From Alistipes sp. (GTDB taxonomy: Bacteria; Bacteroidota; Bacteroidia; Bacteroidales; Rikenellaceae): DNA of 64,000 bases. The stretch spans positions 9,903-73,902 of the forward strand of contig JAFXIS010000057.1 in assembly GCA_017532885.1 (NCBI GenBank). Reading direction: 5' to 3'. Below are positions 37,464 through 45,731 of the stretch, in pieces. The first letter of the stretch is position 1, and every line of letters begins with the position of its first letter. Made by a program: the position numbers and the translations under genes. The notes under the pieces are model-generated. The model saw only the letters and a list, made by a program, of their open reading frames with translations. It searched no databases and was not told the DNA's origin.

Positions 37464-37549
37464 ATACATATGAGAGATATGAAACAACAGACAAGCAAAT
37501 CCTTAACGAAAAATTAACATTCAGCTGAGGAGAAAAAGCCGACCTTATG

Positions 37550-37640
37550 TCATAAGAGAGATTAGTGAGGTTAATGAGTTTAAGGGGTTTATTGATGCAT
37601 CTGAGCTTTTTGCATCTTCGTTAAACACCCTAAACACTTT
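37550..37640. repeat. Intergenic repeat with GTTTAACGAAGATGCA core
   Basis: Contains GAGATTAGTGAGGTTAATGAG and the core, read on the minus strand, GTTTAACGAAGATGCAAAAA. The same core occurs at 40648 on the plus strand. It sits between the phosphate transporter and the cyclophilin genes. Confidence 0.65.
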
Positions 37641-37645
37641 ACACT

Positions 37646-38314
37646 TTACTCTTTTATCTTTGCACTCAAAATGCGGACATCCTCCGTAGGACGATTATTT
37701 TCATCCGTAGTAACTTTTTGAATGGCATCGACAACCTCCAAGCCTTGTGTAACATGACCAAAAACGGTATATGCACCATCGAGGTGAGGCGTACCGCCCT
37801 CGGTTTTATACACTTCGCGAATTTCGGGCGTAAAAACAACGCGATTTTCAATGCGTTGCTGCATCTGGTCGAGCTGTTCGTCGGTAAAGACCTTACCCCA
37901 CACGATATAGAATTGCGAGCCTGCCGAAGCCTTTTCGGGATTCACCATATCGCCCTCGCGAGCCGCAGCCAAAGCACCTCGGCGATGGAAAAGTTCGGGA
38001 TAGCGGAACTCCGCAGGTATGGTATATCCGGGGCCTCCCTCGCCCAAGAATGCACCCGCCTCGGCATGGCGCGAATCGGGGTCTCCGCCCTGAATCATAA
38101 AGTTTTCGATAACGCGATGAAACAGCAACCCATCGAAGTAGCCCTCCTTAACCAACTTTACAAAATTGTCGCGATGCTGAGGTGTAGCGTCACTCAATTC
38201 AAGGTGTATCTCTCCCATCGAAGTAGTCATAATAACCTGTACCGGAGATTTCGGAGCATCACAAGCCGACAATAGCAGCGCCGCCAAAAAAAGTGAAAAA
38301 AGGGTCTGTTTCAT
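37646..38314 (-). CDS. Cyclophilin-type peptidylprolyl isomerase lipoprotein
   Basis: The 222 residues begin with a lipoprotein signal whose lipobox LLSAC places the Cys at about residue 18. They continue with a cyclophilin domain: MGEIHLELSD, the active-site segment FDGLLFHRVIENFMIQGGDP, ASAGSQFYI and YTVFGHVTQGLEVVD. It catalyses cis-trans isomerisation of Xaa-Pro bonds and, given the lipid anchor, assists folding in the periplasm. An insertion of about 40 residues after the active-site segment (EFRYPELFHRRGALAAAREG) is usual for this subgroup. A -7 box lies 36 bases upstream. Confidence 0.94.
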   Translation of the reverse strand: MKQTLFSLFLAALLLSACDAPKSPVQVIMTTSMGEIHLELSDATPQHRDNFVKLVKEGYFDGLLFHRVIENFMIQGGDPDSRHAEAGAFLGEGGPGYTIPAEFRYPELFHRRGALAAAREGDMVNPEKASAGSQFYIVWGKVFTDEQLDQMQQRIENRVVFTPEIREVYKTEGGTPHLDGAYTVFGHVTQGLEVVDAIQKVTTDENNRPTEDVRILSAKIKE

Positions 38315-38349
38315 ATAGTTCTCAATTTTTGAAAGTAACTCATTCGATA

Positions 38350-38357
38350 CAAATATA
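38350..38357 (-). promoter_or_regulatory. -7 box (TATATTTG) for the cyclophilin gene
   Basis: Perfect TAnnTTTG match on the minus strand in the divergent region with the S46 peptidase gene. Confidence 0.6.
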
Positions 38358-38390
38358 GTGGATATTTATGAAATTTTCATGAAAAATATA

Positions 38391-38398
38391 TATCTTTA
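38391..38398 (+). promoter_or_regulatory. Probable -7 box (TATCTTTA) for the S46 peptidase gene
   Basis: One mismatch to TAnnTTTG, 40 bases upstream of the ATG at 38438. Confidence 0.4.
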
Positions 38399-38437
38399 CC
38401 CGATGAAAAAGGCATATAAACTTAAAAAGATATTTTT

Positions 38438-40528
38438 ATGAAGAAATTTTTATTTACACTTGCTGCCGCAATGATGGCGTTCACTGCTACGGCAGATGAG
38501 GGTATGTGGCTCTTGCCATACCTCCAGAAGATGAATATCAAGGATATGAAGTCGAAGGGCTGCCGCCTCTCGGCCGAGGATATCTACTCGATTAACCAAT
38601 CGTCGTTGAAGGATGCTATCGTCATCTTTGGTGGCGGTTGCACCGGTGAGATTGTATCGGATAAGGGTCTGTTGTTCACCAACCACCACTGCGGTTATAG
38701 CTCTATTCAGCAGCTCTCATCAGTTGAGCATGACTATTTGAAGTATGGTTTCTGGGCTTCGTCTTATGACGAGGAGCTTCCCGTTCCGGGCCTGGCAGTG
38801 CGTTTCGTACGCTCGATTGAGGATGTTACAGCGCAGATTTTGGGTAATGTACCCTCAATCGCCGCGGGTAAGGAGCGCGAGGAGATGGTTGCTGCAAATG
38901 TGAAGGGTTTGAGCGAGGAGCTGAAGAAGGCAAACGAGGGTTTGGCTGTTCAGGTTGTACCTTTCTTTGGTGGAAATCAGTACTTTGCATTCACATATGA
39001 GGTCTTTACCGATGTGCGCTTGGTGGGTACTCCTCCATCATCAATCGGTAAGTTTGGTGGCGACACCGACAACTGGATGTGGCCTCGTCACACAGGCGAC
39101 TTCTCAATCTTCCGCGTATATGCCGACAAGGATAACAAGCCTGCGGCTTACTCAAAAGAGAATGTTCCCTACAAGGCTCCGCGCCACTTGGAAATCTCTC
39201 TTAACGGTGTCGAGGAGGGTGACTTCGCGATGATTATGGGCTTCCCCGGCTCTACAACCCGTTATATGACCTCTTACGAGATTGACCATATGTTGCAGGT
39301 GGATAACCCACAGCGTATCTATATCCGTGGCGAGCGTCAGGAGATTCTTTGGGCCGCAATGGAGGCAAGCGACGAGATTCGCATTAAGTATGCTTCGAAG
39401 TATGCTTCATCGTCAAACTACTGGAAGAATTCAATCGGTATGTCACGCGGCATCGAGAAGCTCGGAGTGAAGGCGCGCAAGCAGGCCGAAGAGGCTGCCT
39501 TCCAGAAGTGGGCTGACGAGAACACATTGCCCGAGGAGGGCTTCCAGACCGCCCTGCCACAGATGAAGGAGGTAATGGAGAAGATAGCTCCGCACGCTGC
39601 CGCACGCCAATATTTGAGTGAGGCATTCTTGCGCGGCGTAGAGATTGTTATGGCATCTCGCCTGCCCGAGGCTCGCTTGGCCGATTTCTACGAGGACTAC
39701 GATGCCGAGTTGGACCGCAAGGTTGCAAAGCGTATGTTCCAGATTGTTCGCGAGAATATGAAGGCCGAGGATTTGCCATCGGTTTACACCGAGGTTATCG
39801 ACCCATTGTATGGCGGCAACTCTGACGACTATGTAGATTGGTTGTACGACAACTCTATGCTCACATCACTGGAGAAGGCGCAGCAGATTGGCGAGAATCG
39901 CAAGGATGACCCCGCAGCTCGTCTGCTTAGTTCGGTAATGGAGGTTTACATGCGCCACAACAAGGCTTATGCCGAGCTTAATCCATTGTATGCCGATGCA
40001 CACCGCCTCTATGTAGCAGGTTTGATGCGCATGCAGCCCGAGAAGGCTTGGTATTCGGATGCGAACTTTACCATTCGTCTTACTTATGGTAATGTGTTGC
40101 CCTACTCGCCCGCTGATGCTATCACTTACAACTACTATACAACGCTTGACGGCGTTATCGCCAAGGAGGATACATCGAATCCGTTGGAGTTCACCGTCGA
40201 GGAGAAGTTGAAGGAGCTCTACCAGAAGAAGGATTACGGTCGCTACGCGATGAAGAACGGCAAGTTGCCCGTAGGTTTCCTCTGCAACCTCGATATTACA
40301 GGTGGTAACTCAGGCTCTCCCGTTCTGGATGAGAAAGGTCGCTTGATTGGCTTGGCATTTGACGGTAACTGGGAGGCTATGTCGGGTGATGTAGCATTTG
40401 AGCCCGAGTTGCAGCGCTGCATCGCAGTCGATATCCGCTATGTATTGTTCGTTGTGGATAAGTTCGCCGACTGCCAGCATATTATGAACGAGCTCACCAT
40501 CGTTCAGGGTAAGAAGAGTAAGAAGTAA
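38438..40528 (+). CDS. S46 family dipeptidyl-peptidase, DPP7-like
   Basis: The 696-residue secreted serine exopeptidase removes dipeptides from oligopeptides in the periplasm. It has a signal peptide of about 19 residues, the catalytic His in LLFTNHHCGYSSI (residue 84) and the catalytic Ser in TGGNSGSPVLD. The residue that sets P1 specificity lies in AFDGNWEAMSGD: Gly here, as in DPP7, whereas DPP11 has Arg. That predicts preference for hydrophobic rather than acidic P1 residues, which is inference from Porphyromonas enzymes. It is monocistronic with a strong terminator. Peptide use fits the asaccharolytic habit of such bacteria. Confidence 0.94.
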   Translation: MKKFLFTLAAAMMAFTATADEGMWLLPYLQKMNIKDMKSKGCRLSAEDIYSINQSSLKDAIVIFGGGCTGEIVSDKGLLFTNHHCGYSSIQQLSSVEHDYLKYGFWASSYDEELPVPGLAVRFVRSIEDVTAQILGNVPSIAAGKEREEMVAANVKGLSEELKKANEGLAVQVVPFFGGNQYFAFTYEVFTDVRLVGTPPSSIGKFGGDTDNWMWPRHTGDFSIFRVYADKDNKPAAYSKENVPYKAPRHLEISLNGVEEGDFAMIMGFPGSTTRYMTSYEIDHMLQVDNPQRIYIRGERQEILWAAMEASDEIRIKYASKYASSSNYWKNSIGMSRGIEKLGVKARKQAEEAAFQKWADENTLPEEGFQTALPQMKEVMEKIAPHAAARQYLSEAFLRGVEIVMASRLPEARLADFYEDYDAELDRKVAKRMFQIVRENMKAEDLPSVYTEVIDPLYGGNSDDYVDWLYDNSMLTSLEKAQQIGENRKDDPAARLLSSVMEVYMRHNKAYAELNPLYADAHRLYVAGLMRMQPEKAWYSDANFTIRLTYGNVLPYSPADAITYNYYTTLDGVIAKEDTSNPLEFTVEEKLKELYQKKDYGRYAMKNGKLPVGFLCNLDITGGNSGSPVLDEKGRLIGLAFDGNWEAMSGDVAFEPELQRCIAVDIRYVLFVVDKFADCQHIMNELTIVQGKKSKK

Positions 40529-40550
40529 TCTTCTATTCGTTAAATCTCGA

Positions 40551-40594
40551 AAAGAGGTTGCTTCCCTGGATAGATAAGGAAGTAACCTCTTTTT
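40551..40594 (+). terminator. Rho-independent terminator after the S46 peptidase gene
   Basis: AGAGGTTGCTTCC (40553-40565) pairs with GGAAGTAACCTCT (40578-40590), 12 of 13 pairs, followed by TTTT. Confidence 0.9.
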
Positions 40595-40604
40595 GCAAGA
40601 GCAA

Positions 40605-40672
40605 AAGAGCAAAGATAAAAGAGAAGGGAATTTAGAGAGTTTAGGGAGTTTAACGAAGATGCAAGAAATAAC
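40605..40672. repeat. GTTTAGGGA/GATGCA intergenic repeat after the S46 peptidase gene
   Basis: Contains GGGAATTTAGAGAGTTTAGG and then GTTTAACGAAGATGCAAGAAA, matching the cores at 37590 (opposite strand) and 51960-52000. There is no gene between 40529 and 40933; that stretch holds the terminator, this repeat, a long palindrome and a hairpin module. Confidence 0.65.
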
Positions 40673-40704
40673 GGAATTGTTTAGTTTAGTGCTGTTGAAT
40701 GTCA

Positions 40705-40780
40705 TTCTGAGCATTTGTTTTTAGACTCTCGCGGTCGCTTGCGCTCCCTCAGAGTGACGAAAAACAAATGCGTGAGAATC
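40705..40780. repeat. 76-base nested palindrome
   Basis: Outer pairs ATTCT (40705-40709) / AGAAT (40776-40780), middle GCATTTGTTTTT (40712-40723) / AAAAACAAATGC (40761-40772, perfect 12 pairs), inner ACTCT / AGAGT around a G/C-rich loop. It resembles REP-like extragenic palindromes. Confidence 0.8.
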
Positions 40781-40824
40781 TTAATATCTGTTGAGGTACA
40801 ACACTAAACTCCTTAACTTCCCTC

Positions 40825-40927
40825 ATAATTTTGAACCGACGCACGAAGCAAGCGCAGAGGGCAAATTTATTTGCACTATGCCTTGCAAGAAGGAGGAAAC
40901 GAGGGTTCACCCCTCGTAATTTTGAAT
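40825..40927. repeat. Repeat module copy 1 (upstream of xseA) ending in a 7-base-pair hairpin
   Basis: Begins ATAATTTTGAACCGACGC, carries GCAGAGGG, TTTGCAC and TATGCC blocks, and ends GGAAACGAGGG, TTCAC, CCCTCGTAATTTTGAAT. The stem is 40899-40905 with 40911-40917. The same modular order occurs at 52059-52166. Confidence 0.8.
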
Positions 40928-40933
40928 AAGAAA

Positions 40934-42214
40934 ATGACCACGCCTTCACATATCACACTTTTGGAGTTGCAGCGACGCATCAAGAGCGCTGTGGAGGGGT
41001 CATTGCCCCTGCCTCTGTGGGTTGTAGCAGAGATTTCCGACATGAAGGTCAATCAGTCGGGACACTGCTATATGGAACTGGTCGAAAAGTCCTCCGAGAG
41101 CCACAATACAAGCACCCAGCCGGTGGCGCAAGCAAGAGCCGTTATCTGGCGAGGGCAGTGGTCAATGCTCTCGGCTTATTTCCGCAAGGCGACGGGTAGC
41201 CCGCTCTCGGCAGGCATGAAGATTTTGGCGAAGGTGATAGTGTCGTACCATGAGCTATATGGTCTGTCATTGCAGATTACAGACCTTGATGCCTCCTACA
41301 CTTTGGGCGAGGCCGAAAGGCAGAAACAACTCACCATAGAGCAGCTAAAAGCCGACGGTGTGTGGGATATGAACCGCGAAGCCGAAATGCCACTCTTGGT
41401 GCAACGCATTGCCGTTGTGTCGAGTGCTACGGCTGCGGGATATCGCGATTTCTGCACACAACTCAGCGAGGGCGGTTATGCCTTTCGCATAGAGCTGTTC
41501 GAGGCTATAATGCAGGGTGCAGCGGCGGAAGATTCGATTTGCGAGCAGTTGGAGGCTATTGCCACGCGGGCCGAAGAGTTTGATGCTGTGGTCGTGATTC
41601 GCGGCGGAGGCTCGGTGAGTGATTTAAGTTGCTTTAACTCCTATCGCCTATGCTCCTATGTGGCACAATTTCCGCTACCCATACTTACGGGTATAGGTCA
41701 CGATAAAGATGTGTCGGTTGCCGATATGGTGGCACATACACCCCTAAAAACCCCTACGGCAGTAGCCGGATGGCTCATCGAGCGCATGAAGTCGATAGAT
41801 GAAAGATTGGGAGAATATGCCTATCGTCTGACCGATTTTGTGGGGGTCTTTTTGGCACAATCGCGCCTAAAGTTGGTGGAACAGCGCGAAAAGCTGCATC
41901 GCCTCACTCAAAATATACTTTCAAATCGAGGTGCGGCGTTAAATATAAAGCGCGAGCAGTTGCAATCGCTCATAAGGCTGCAGTTAGAGCGCGAGAGGTT
42001 GAAATTAGCCTCATTCCACGAATTGATACACTCGCAGCAGAGCGGCAGGATTTTGGGATTGGGATTTGCCATTGTACGACGAGATGGTTGCGCCCTAAAG
42101 TCGGCAAAGCAGATGACGCAGGGCGATAAAGTCCACATACAAATGCAGGATGGCGAGGTGGTGGCCCGCATTGAGGAGGTAATAACAGAGAACGGAAAAT
42201 ATGAAAACAAGTAA
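40934..42214 (+). CDS. xseA: Exodeoxyribonuclease VII large subunit
   Basis: Catalytic subunit of the ATP-independent single-strand exonuclease. The ATG at 40934 is chosen because the longer frame begins with a TTG inside the upstream repeat module. The 426 residues show an N-terminal OB fold (LWVVAEISDMKVNQSGHCYMEL), the catalytic domain with the VVSSATAAGYRDF and VVIRGGGSVSDLSCFNSY motifs, GIGHDKDVSVADMVAHTPLKTPTA, and a coiled-coil region at about 290-370. It overlaps xseB by 14 bases, as expected for a two-subunit enzyme. Confidence 0.96.
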   Translation: MTTPSHITLLELQRRIKSAVEGSLPLPLWVVAEISDMKVNQSGHCYMELVEKSSESHNTSTQPVAQARAVIWRGQWSMLSAYFRKATGSPLSAGMKILAKVIVSYHELYGLSLQITDLDASYTLGEAERQKQLTIEQLKADGVWDMNREAEMPLLVQRIAVVSSATAAGYRDFCTQLSEGGYAFRIELFEAIMQGAAAEDSICEQLEAIATRAEEFDAVVVIRGGGSVSDLSCFNSYRLCSYVAQFPLPILTGIGHDKDVSVADMVAHTPLKTPTAVAGWLIERMKSIDERLGEYAYRLTDFVGVFLAQSRLKLVEQREKLHRLTQNILSNRGAALNIKREQLQSLIRLQLERERLKLASFHELIHSQQSGRILGLGFAIVRRDGCALKSAKQMTQGDKVHIQMQDGEVVARIEEVITENGKYENK

Positions 42215-42404
42215 AACGGAGTTGAGCTATGCGGATGCCATAGCCGAGATTGAGCAGATATTATCGCAACTGCATGCCGAGAAAATTTCGGTGGATGAGC
42301 TGGAGCAGAAAGTGAAGCGCGCAACGGAGCTGATAGAGCATTGTCGCGCAAAACTAAGCAGCGTAGAGAGCGGCGTGAGTGCCCTGCTCAATGTTGAAGA
42401 GTAA
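42201..42404 (+). CDS. xseB: Exodeoxyribonuclease VII small subunit
   Basis: A 67-residue helical protein (LSYADAIAEIEQILSQL, then VDELEQKVKRATELIEHCR) matching XseB in length and pattern. It overlaps the xseA stop by 14 bases and lies 29 bases before the methyltransferase gene. Several small subunits bind the large-subunit coiled coil. Confidence 0.95.
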   Translation: MKTSKTELSYADAIAEIEQILSQLHAEKISVDELEQKVKRATELIEHCRAKLSSVESGVSALLNVEE

Positions 42405-42433
42405 ATGGGAATGATATTGAAGCTTGCAACAAA

Positions 42434-43219
42434 GTGAAAAAACTGATAAAATATCTGTTGAAACTCTTTCCTCGCACCATGCTACAACGCATGGCAGGAT
42501 GGGGAGTGCCATTGTTAGGGTTGTTATACATTGGTCGCGGCAAGGAGTGTCCGCTATGTGGCTGTCGCAGGCGCAAATTCCTGCCCTACGGCTATGTCGT
42601 GCAGCGCGAAAATGCACTCTGTCCGCGATGTTTGGCACTGGAGAGGCATCGCCTGCTGTGGTTATGGCTGGAGCGAAAGAGCGATTTACTGCAAACCACT
42701 CCCCAACTTCTGCATATAGCACCCGAGGTGGCGTTGATGCGTAAATTTAAGCAGTTATATGCTTCGCAGCCCTCACGCTATATAACGGCAGATTTGGAGA
42801 GTCCCTTAGCTGATATGCACTTCGATATTCAGGATATACCGCTGAGCGAAGGGTCGCAAGAGGTGGTGATTTGCAACCATATTCTGGAGCATGTCGAGGA
42901 TGACGGGAAGGCGTTGCGCGAGATTTTTCGCATACTGCGCCCCGGAGGTTGGGGTGTGATTCTCTCGCCCGTAGATTTGGAGCGCGAAAAGAGCTTCGAG
43001 GATGACTCGATAACCGACCCCGACGAGCGCACGCGCATATTCGGGCAGTATGACCACCGCCGCATCTACGGTCGCGACTATGTCGAGCGATTGGCCGCAG
43101 CAGGATTCGAGGTCGAGGATTGTGATTTTAAGAGAGAGTTTTCGGTGCAGGAGCAAGAGCTTTTTGCCCTCCCCGAGGACCATATATATATTGTTAGAAA
43201 ACCTTTAACAGCATTATAA
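42434..43219 (+). CDS. Class I SAM-dependent methyltransferase with an N-terminal cysteine motif
   Basis: The frame opens with GTG at 42434 and encodes 261 residues. Residues about 37-70 contain CPLCGCRRR and CPRCLALERHR, a likely zinc ribbon. The methyltransferase core follows: LLHIAPEVALMRKF (a divergent glycine-poor motif I), FDIQDIPLSEGSQEVVICNHILEHVEDDGKA and a RILRPGGWGVILSPVD block. The set resembles Methyltransf_11 proteins with a CPxC ribbon that often act on sugar or lipid intermediates. The substrate is unknown. It is cotranscribed between xseB and rel, with 2 bases to the rel ATG. Confidence 0.85.
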   Translation: MKKLIKYLLKLFPRTMLQRMAGWGVPLLGLLYIGRGKECPLCGCRRRKFLPYGYVVQRENALCPRCLALERHRLLWLWLERKSDLLQTTPQLLHIAPEVALMRKFKQLYASQPSRYITADLESPLADMHFDIQDIPLSEGSQEVVICNHILEHVEDDGKALREIFRILRPGGWGVILSPVDLEREKSFEDDSITDPDERTRIFGQYDHRRIYGRDYVERLAAAGFEVEDCDFKREFSVQEQELFALPEDHIYIVRKPLTAL

Positions 43220-43221
43220 TT

Positions 43222-45435
43222 ATGGAGGTGCTGAAGAGATATGGAGCGTTACGAAATTTCGTGCGCGATACATTCTCCACCACAACACAAGAGCTGGTGG
43301 ACAAGGCTCTGCAATTTGCCGCAGAGCAGATGCTGGGATATATGCGCTATGACGGCGTGCCGATGTTGGACCACGATGTCGCCGTTGCCGAGATTGTAGC
43401 CAAGGAGATTGGTCTGGGACGCAACTCCACGGTGGCATCTATCTTGCACGATGTGATGCGCATCGCCAGCAAGGAGCGACCCGAGAGTGTCGATGAGCTC
43501 TCGATAACCATACGCAAGGAGTTTGGCGACGAGGTGCTGGGTATAATCGTGGGACTTTGCAAGATTTCGAACATAAAACTGAAGGTTTCGAAGGAGCAGG
43601 CATCCGATTTCCGCGATATGATTGTCAGCTACTCGGAGGACCCGCGTGTGATACTCATAAAGCTTGCCGACCGCTTGGAGGTTATGCGCCGCTTGGAGAT
43701 GTTCCCGCCCGACAAACGCCGCAAAAAGGCATGGGAGAGCATGAACCTCTATGCCCAGATTGCCCACAAGCTCGGACTATATAATGTGAAGAGCGAGCTG
43801 GAAGATTTGGCGCTTAAGTGGTTGGAGCCGAAAGATTATGAGTATATCTCGCGCCGCCTGGAGGAGACCGAGAGCGAGCGTCAGACATTTATAGCCCGCT
43901 TTTTAGAGCCCATTGTCGAAAAGATTGACAAACAGGGAATTAAGTATCATATAAAGAGCCGCACAAAGTCGGTATACTCGATTTGGAACAAGATGCGCAA
44001 GCAGAATGTACCATTCGAGGGCGTGTACGACATCTTCGCCCTGCGCGTGATTATCGACTGCCCGCCCGAGGACGAGAAGCGCCTCTGCTGGACGGTATAC
44101 TCAATCGTCAGTGACTGCTACACGCCCAACCCCAACCGCATGCGCGACTGGGTTACGATTCCCAAGAAAAACGGCTACGAGTCGTTGCATACAACCGTAT
44201 CGGCAGGTGGAGGTCGCTGGGTCGAGATTCAAATTCGCACCGAGCGCATGGATGCTGTGGCGGAGCGAGGTATCGCGGCACATTGGCGTTACAAGGGTGT
44301 GAATCAGGGTGCGCAGACCTCGGAGCAGTGGCTCTCGCGCCTGCGTGAGGCGTTGGAGGAGACTACCCACTCGCTTACGCAACGCTTTGAAGGAAAACCC
44401 TCGTCAGGTGAGATATTTGTCTTTACGCCCAATGGCGATATTCGCAAGCTGCCCGAAGGTGCTACGGTGCTGGATTTTGCCTTCGACATACATACCAACC
44501 TCGGCTCAACATGTACGGGCGGCAAGGTGAACAATCGTGCTGTGCCGATTCGCGAGGTGCTGCGCAATGGCGACATTGTGGAGGTTATGACGCAGAAGAA
44601 CCAGACACCCAAGGCGGATTGGCTCTCGTTCTGCGTCACATCAAAGGCGCGCGGGCGCATAAAATCGTTTATCCGCGAGGAGCAGATGAAATATGCCCGC
44701 ATGGGTCGCGAGGAGCTGGAGCGCAAGCTGAAAAATTGGAAACTCAACACCCCGATTGACGAGGCGGTGGCATATCTGTGTCGCCACTTCAAGGTCCGCA
44801 CAGGTCGCGAGGTCTACTCGATGATTGCATTGCAGAAGATTGATTTTCTGACGATTAAGGAGATTTTGCAGCGTTGGCTCTCGGGCGTGGAGGACGACGA
44901 GCGTCGTGCCGCAGCTGCCGAGGCGGAGAAGCAGAAGGAGGAGAGCAAGATGGAGGCGGCATCGCAGTCCTCTCGCTCGTCGGATGCACTCGTTATCGAC
45001 GAGAAAATCAATAATATAGAGTATAAGTTGGCGAAGTGCTGCAACCCCATTAAGGGTGACGATATTTTCGGATTTGTGACCATTTCGTCGGGCATCACGA
45101 TTCACCGCACCGACTGCCCCAACGCCTCTCGCCTCAAGGAGAACTACCCCTACCGCGTTATGGAGGCTCGCTGGCGCAGCAATGCCGATGGAGCGTTCCG
45201 CGCGACGATTGCGGTTGTGGCGGCCGACTCTTCGGGCCTCGCAAACCAAATCACCGAGATAATCACACGCGAACTAAAGCTCAATATCCGCATGTTTAAC
45301 TTCTCGTCACATGGCGACGGCATGGTACGCGGAACTATCAGTGTCGAGGTGCCGAGCGCAGCGGTGGTCGATACGCTTATCCACTCGCTGATGAAGGTTA
45401 AGGGCGTGCAACGCGCCTACCGCGTGAATAATTAG
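43222..45435 (+). CDS. RelA/SpoT family (p)ppGpp synthetase with a degenerate hydrolase domain
   Basis: The 737 residues have the long Rel layout: HD domain (about 30-180), synthetase (about 235-350: RTKSVYSIWNKM, YDIFALRVI, KKNGYESLHTTV, VEIQIRT), TGS (about 395-455, FTPNGDIRKLPEGATVLDFAF) and a C-terminal ACT domain (about 660-737). Synthetase motifs look intact. In the HD domain His76 and Asp77 remain, but the following Glu-Asp pair is Arg80-Ile81 and the Asn of the DRLxN helix is Val154. These positions are needed for (p)ppGpp hydrolysis in characterised Rel proteins, so this copy may only synthesise. It ends a run with xseA, xseB and the methyltransferase. Confidence 0.93.
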   Translation: MEVLKRYGALRNFVRDTFSTTTQELVDKALQFAAEQMLGYMRYDGVPMLDHDVAVAEIVAKEIGLGRNSTVASILHDVMRIASKERPESVDELSITIRKEFGDEVLGIIVGLCKISNIKLKVSKEQASDFRDMIVSYSEDPRVILIKLADRLEVMRRLEMFPPDKRRKKAWESMNLYAQIAHKLGLYNVKSELEDLALKWLEPKDYEYISRRLEETESERQTFIARFLEPIVEKIDKQGIKYHIKSRTKSVYSIWNKMRKQNVPFEGVYDIFALRVIIDCPPEDEKRLCWTVYSIVSDCYTPNPNRMRDWVTIPKKNGYESLHTTVSAGGGRWVEIQIRTERMDAVAERGIAAHWRYKGVNQGAQTSEQWLSRLREALEETTHSLTQRFEGKPSSGEIFVFTPNGDIRKLPEGATVLDFAFDIHTNLGSTCTGGKVNNRAVPIREVLRNGDIVEVMTQKNQTPKADWLSFCVTSKARGRIKSFIREEQMKYARMGREELERKLKNWKLNTPIDEAVAYLCRHFKVRTGREVYSMIALQKIDFLTIKEILQRWLSGVEDDERRAAAAEAEKQKEESKMEAASQSSRSSDALVIDEKINNIEYKLAKCCNPIKGDDIFGFVTISSGITIHRTDCPNASRLKENYPYRVMEARWRSNADGAFRATIAVVAADSSGLANQITEIITRELKLNIRMFNFSSHGDGMVRGTISVEVPSAAVVDTLIHSLMKVKGVQRAYRVNN

Positions 45436-45478
45436 TGACAAAAGTGGTGGCAAGCGCCGCAAATTTGCATATATAGGC

Positions 45479-45712
45479 AAAAAAAGTGCTGTGCCTTTGG
45501 TCGAGGCGCAGCGATTAACATGAGAATGAAGATGCCACAACAATCGACAAAAAATGACATCTTCGCTTTCGGGCTTGGGGTTATATACCTTTTGGGGCAG
45601 CCCCTCCCGACGCTGCAAGGCACATATTTCGGCGCCCTGCCACTTGTGAGTTGCACCCCACCCAAGGAGTGCAACTCTATTTTTCAAACTGCGCCCCGAA
45701 GAGCGCAGTTAA
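45479..45712 (-). ncRNA. Candidate structured RNA (free sRNA or 3' UTR) between the leucine-rich-repeat gene and rel
   Basis: Five stems read on the minus strand: 45703-45710/45687-45694, 45669-45677/45648-45656, 45632-45640/45615-45623, 45556-45564/45528-45536 and 45504-45512/45488-45496. The last is followed by seven T, a terminator shape. The third and fourth stems contain G-U pairs that would be mismatches on the plus strand, arguing for minus-strand RNA. There is no convincing -7 box, and it starts 20 bases past the lipoprotein stop codon, so it could be a 3' UTR. No Rfam class was recognised with certainty. Confidence 0.5.
45648..45682 (+). terminator. Possible plus-strand terminator downstream of rel
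   Basis: GAGTTGCAC (45648-45656) / GTGCAACTC (45669-45677), 9 perfect pairs, then TATTTTT on the plus strand. It lies 213 bases after rel, inside the candidate RNA region, and may serve either role. Confidence 0.4.
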
Positions 45713-45731
45713 TTAATATAATCACGGATTA

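Noticed and set aside
38403..38441. 12-codon frame ending in ATGA overlap with the S46 peptidase start
   Set aside because: It looks like a leader peptide, but the probable -7 box at 38391-38398 would place transcription start at or after its ATG.
43222..43458. Possible frameshift explaining the odd HD motif of the Rel protein
   Set aside because: The surrounding residues align well in the same frame before and after the substitutions, so they are amino acid changes, not a frame error.
45307..45687. 126-codon minus-strand frame (and an 80-codon frame at 45432-45674) in the rel-lipoprotein gap
   Set aside because: It overlaps the 3' end of rel, has no signal or recognised domain, and the region folds into several stems with a terminator. 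A structured RNA explains it better, though a small protein is not excluded.
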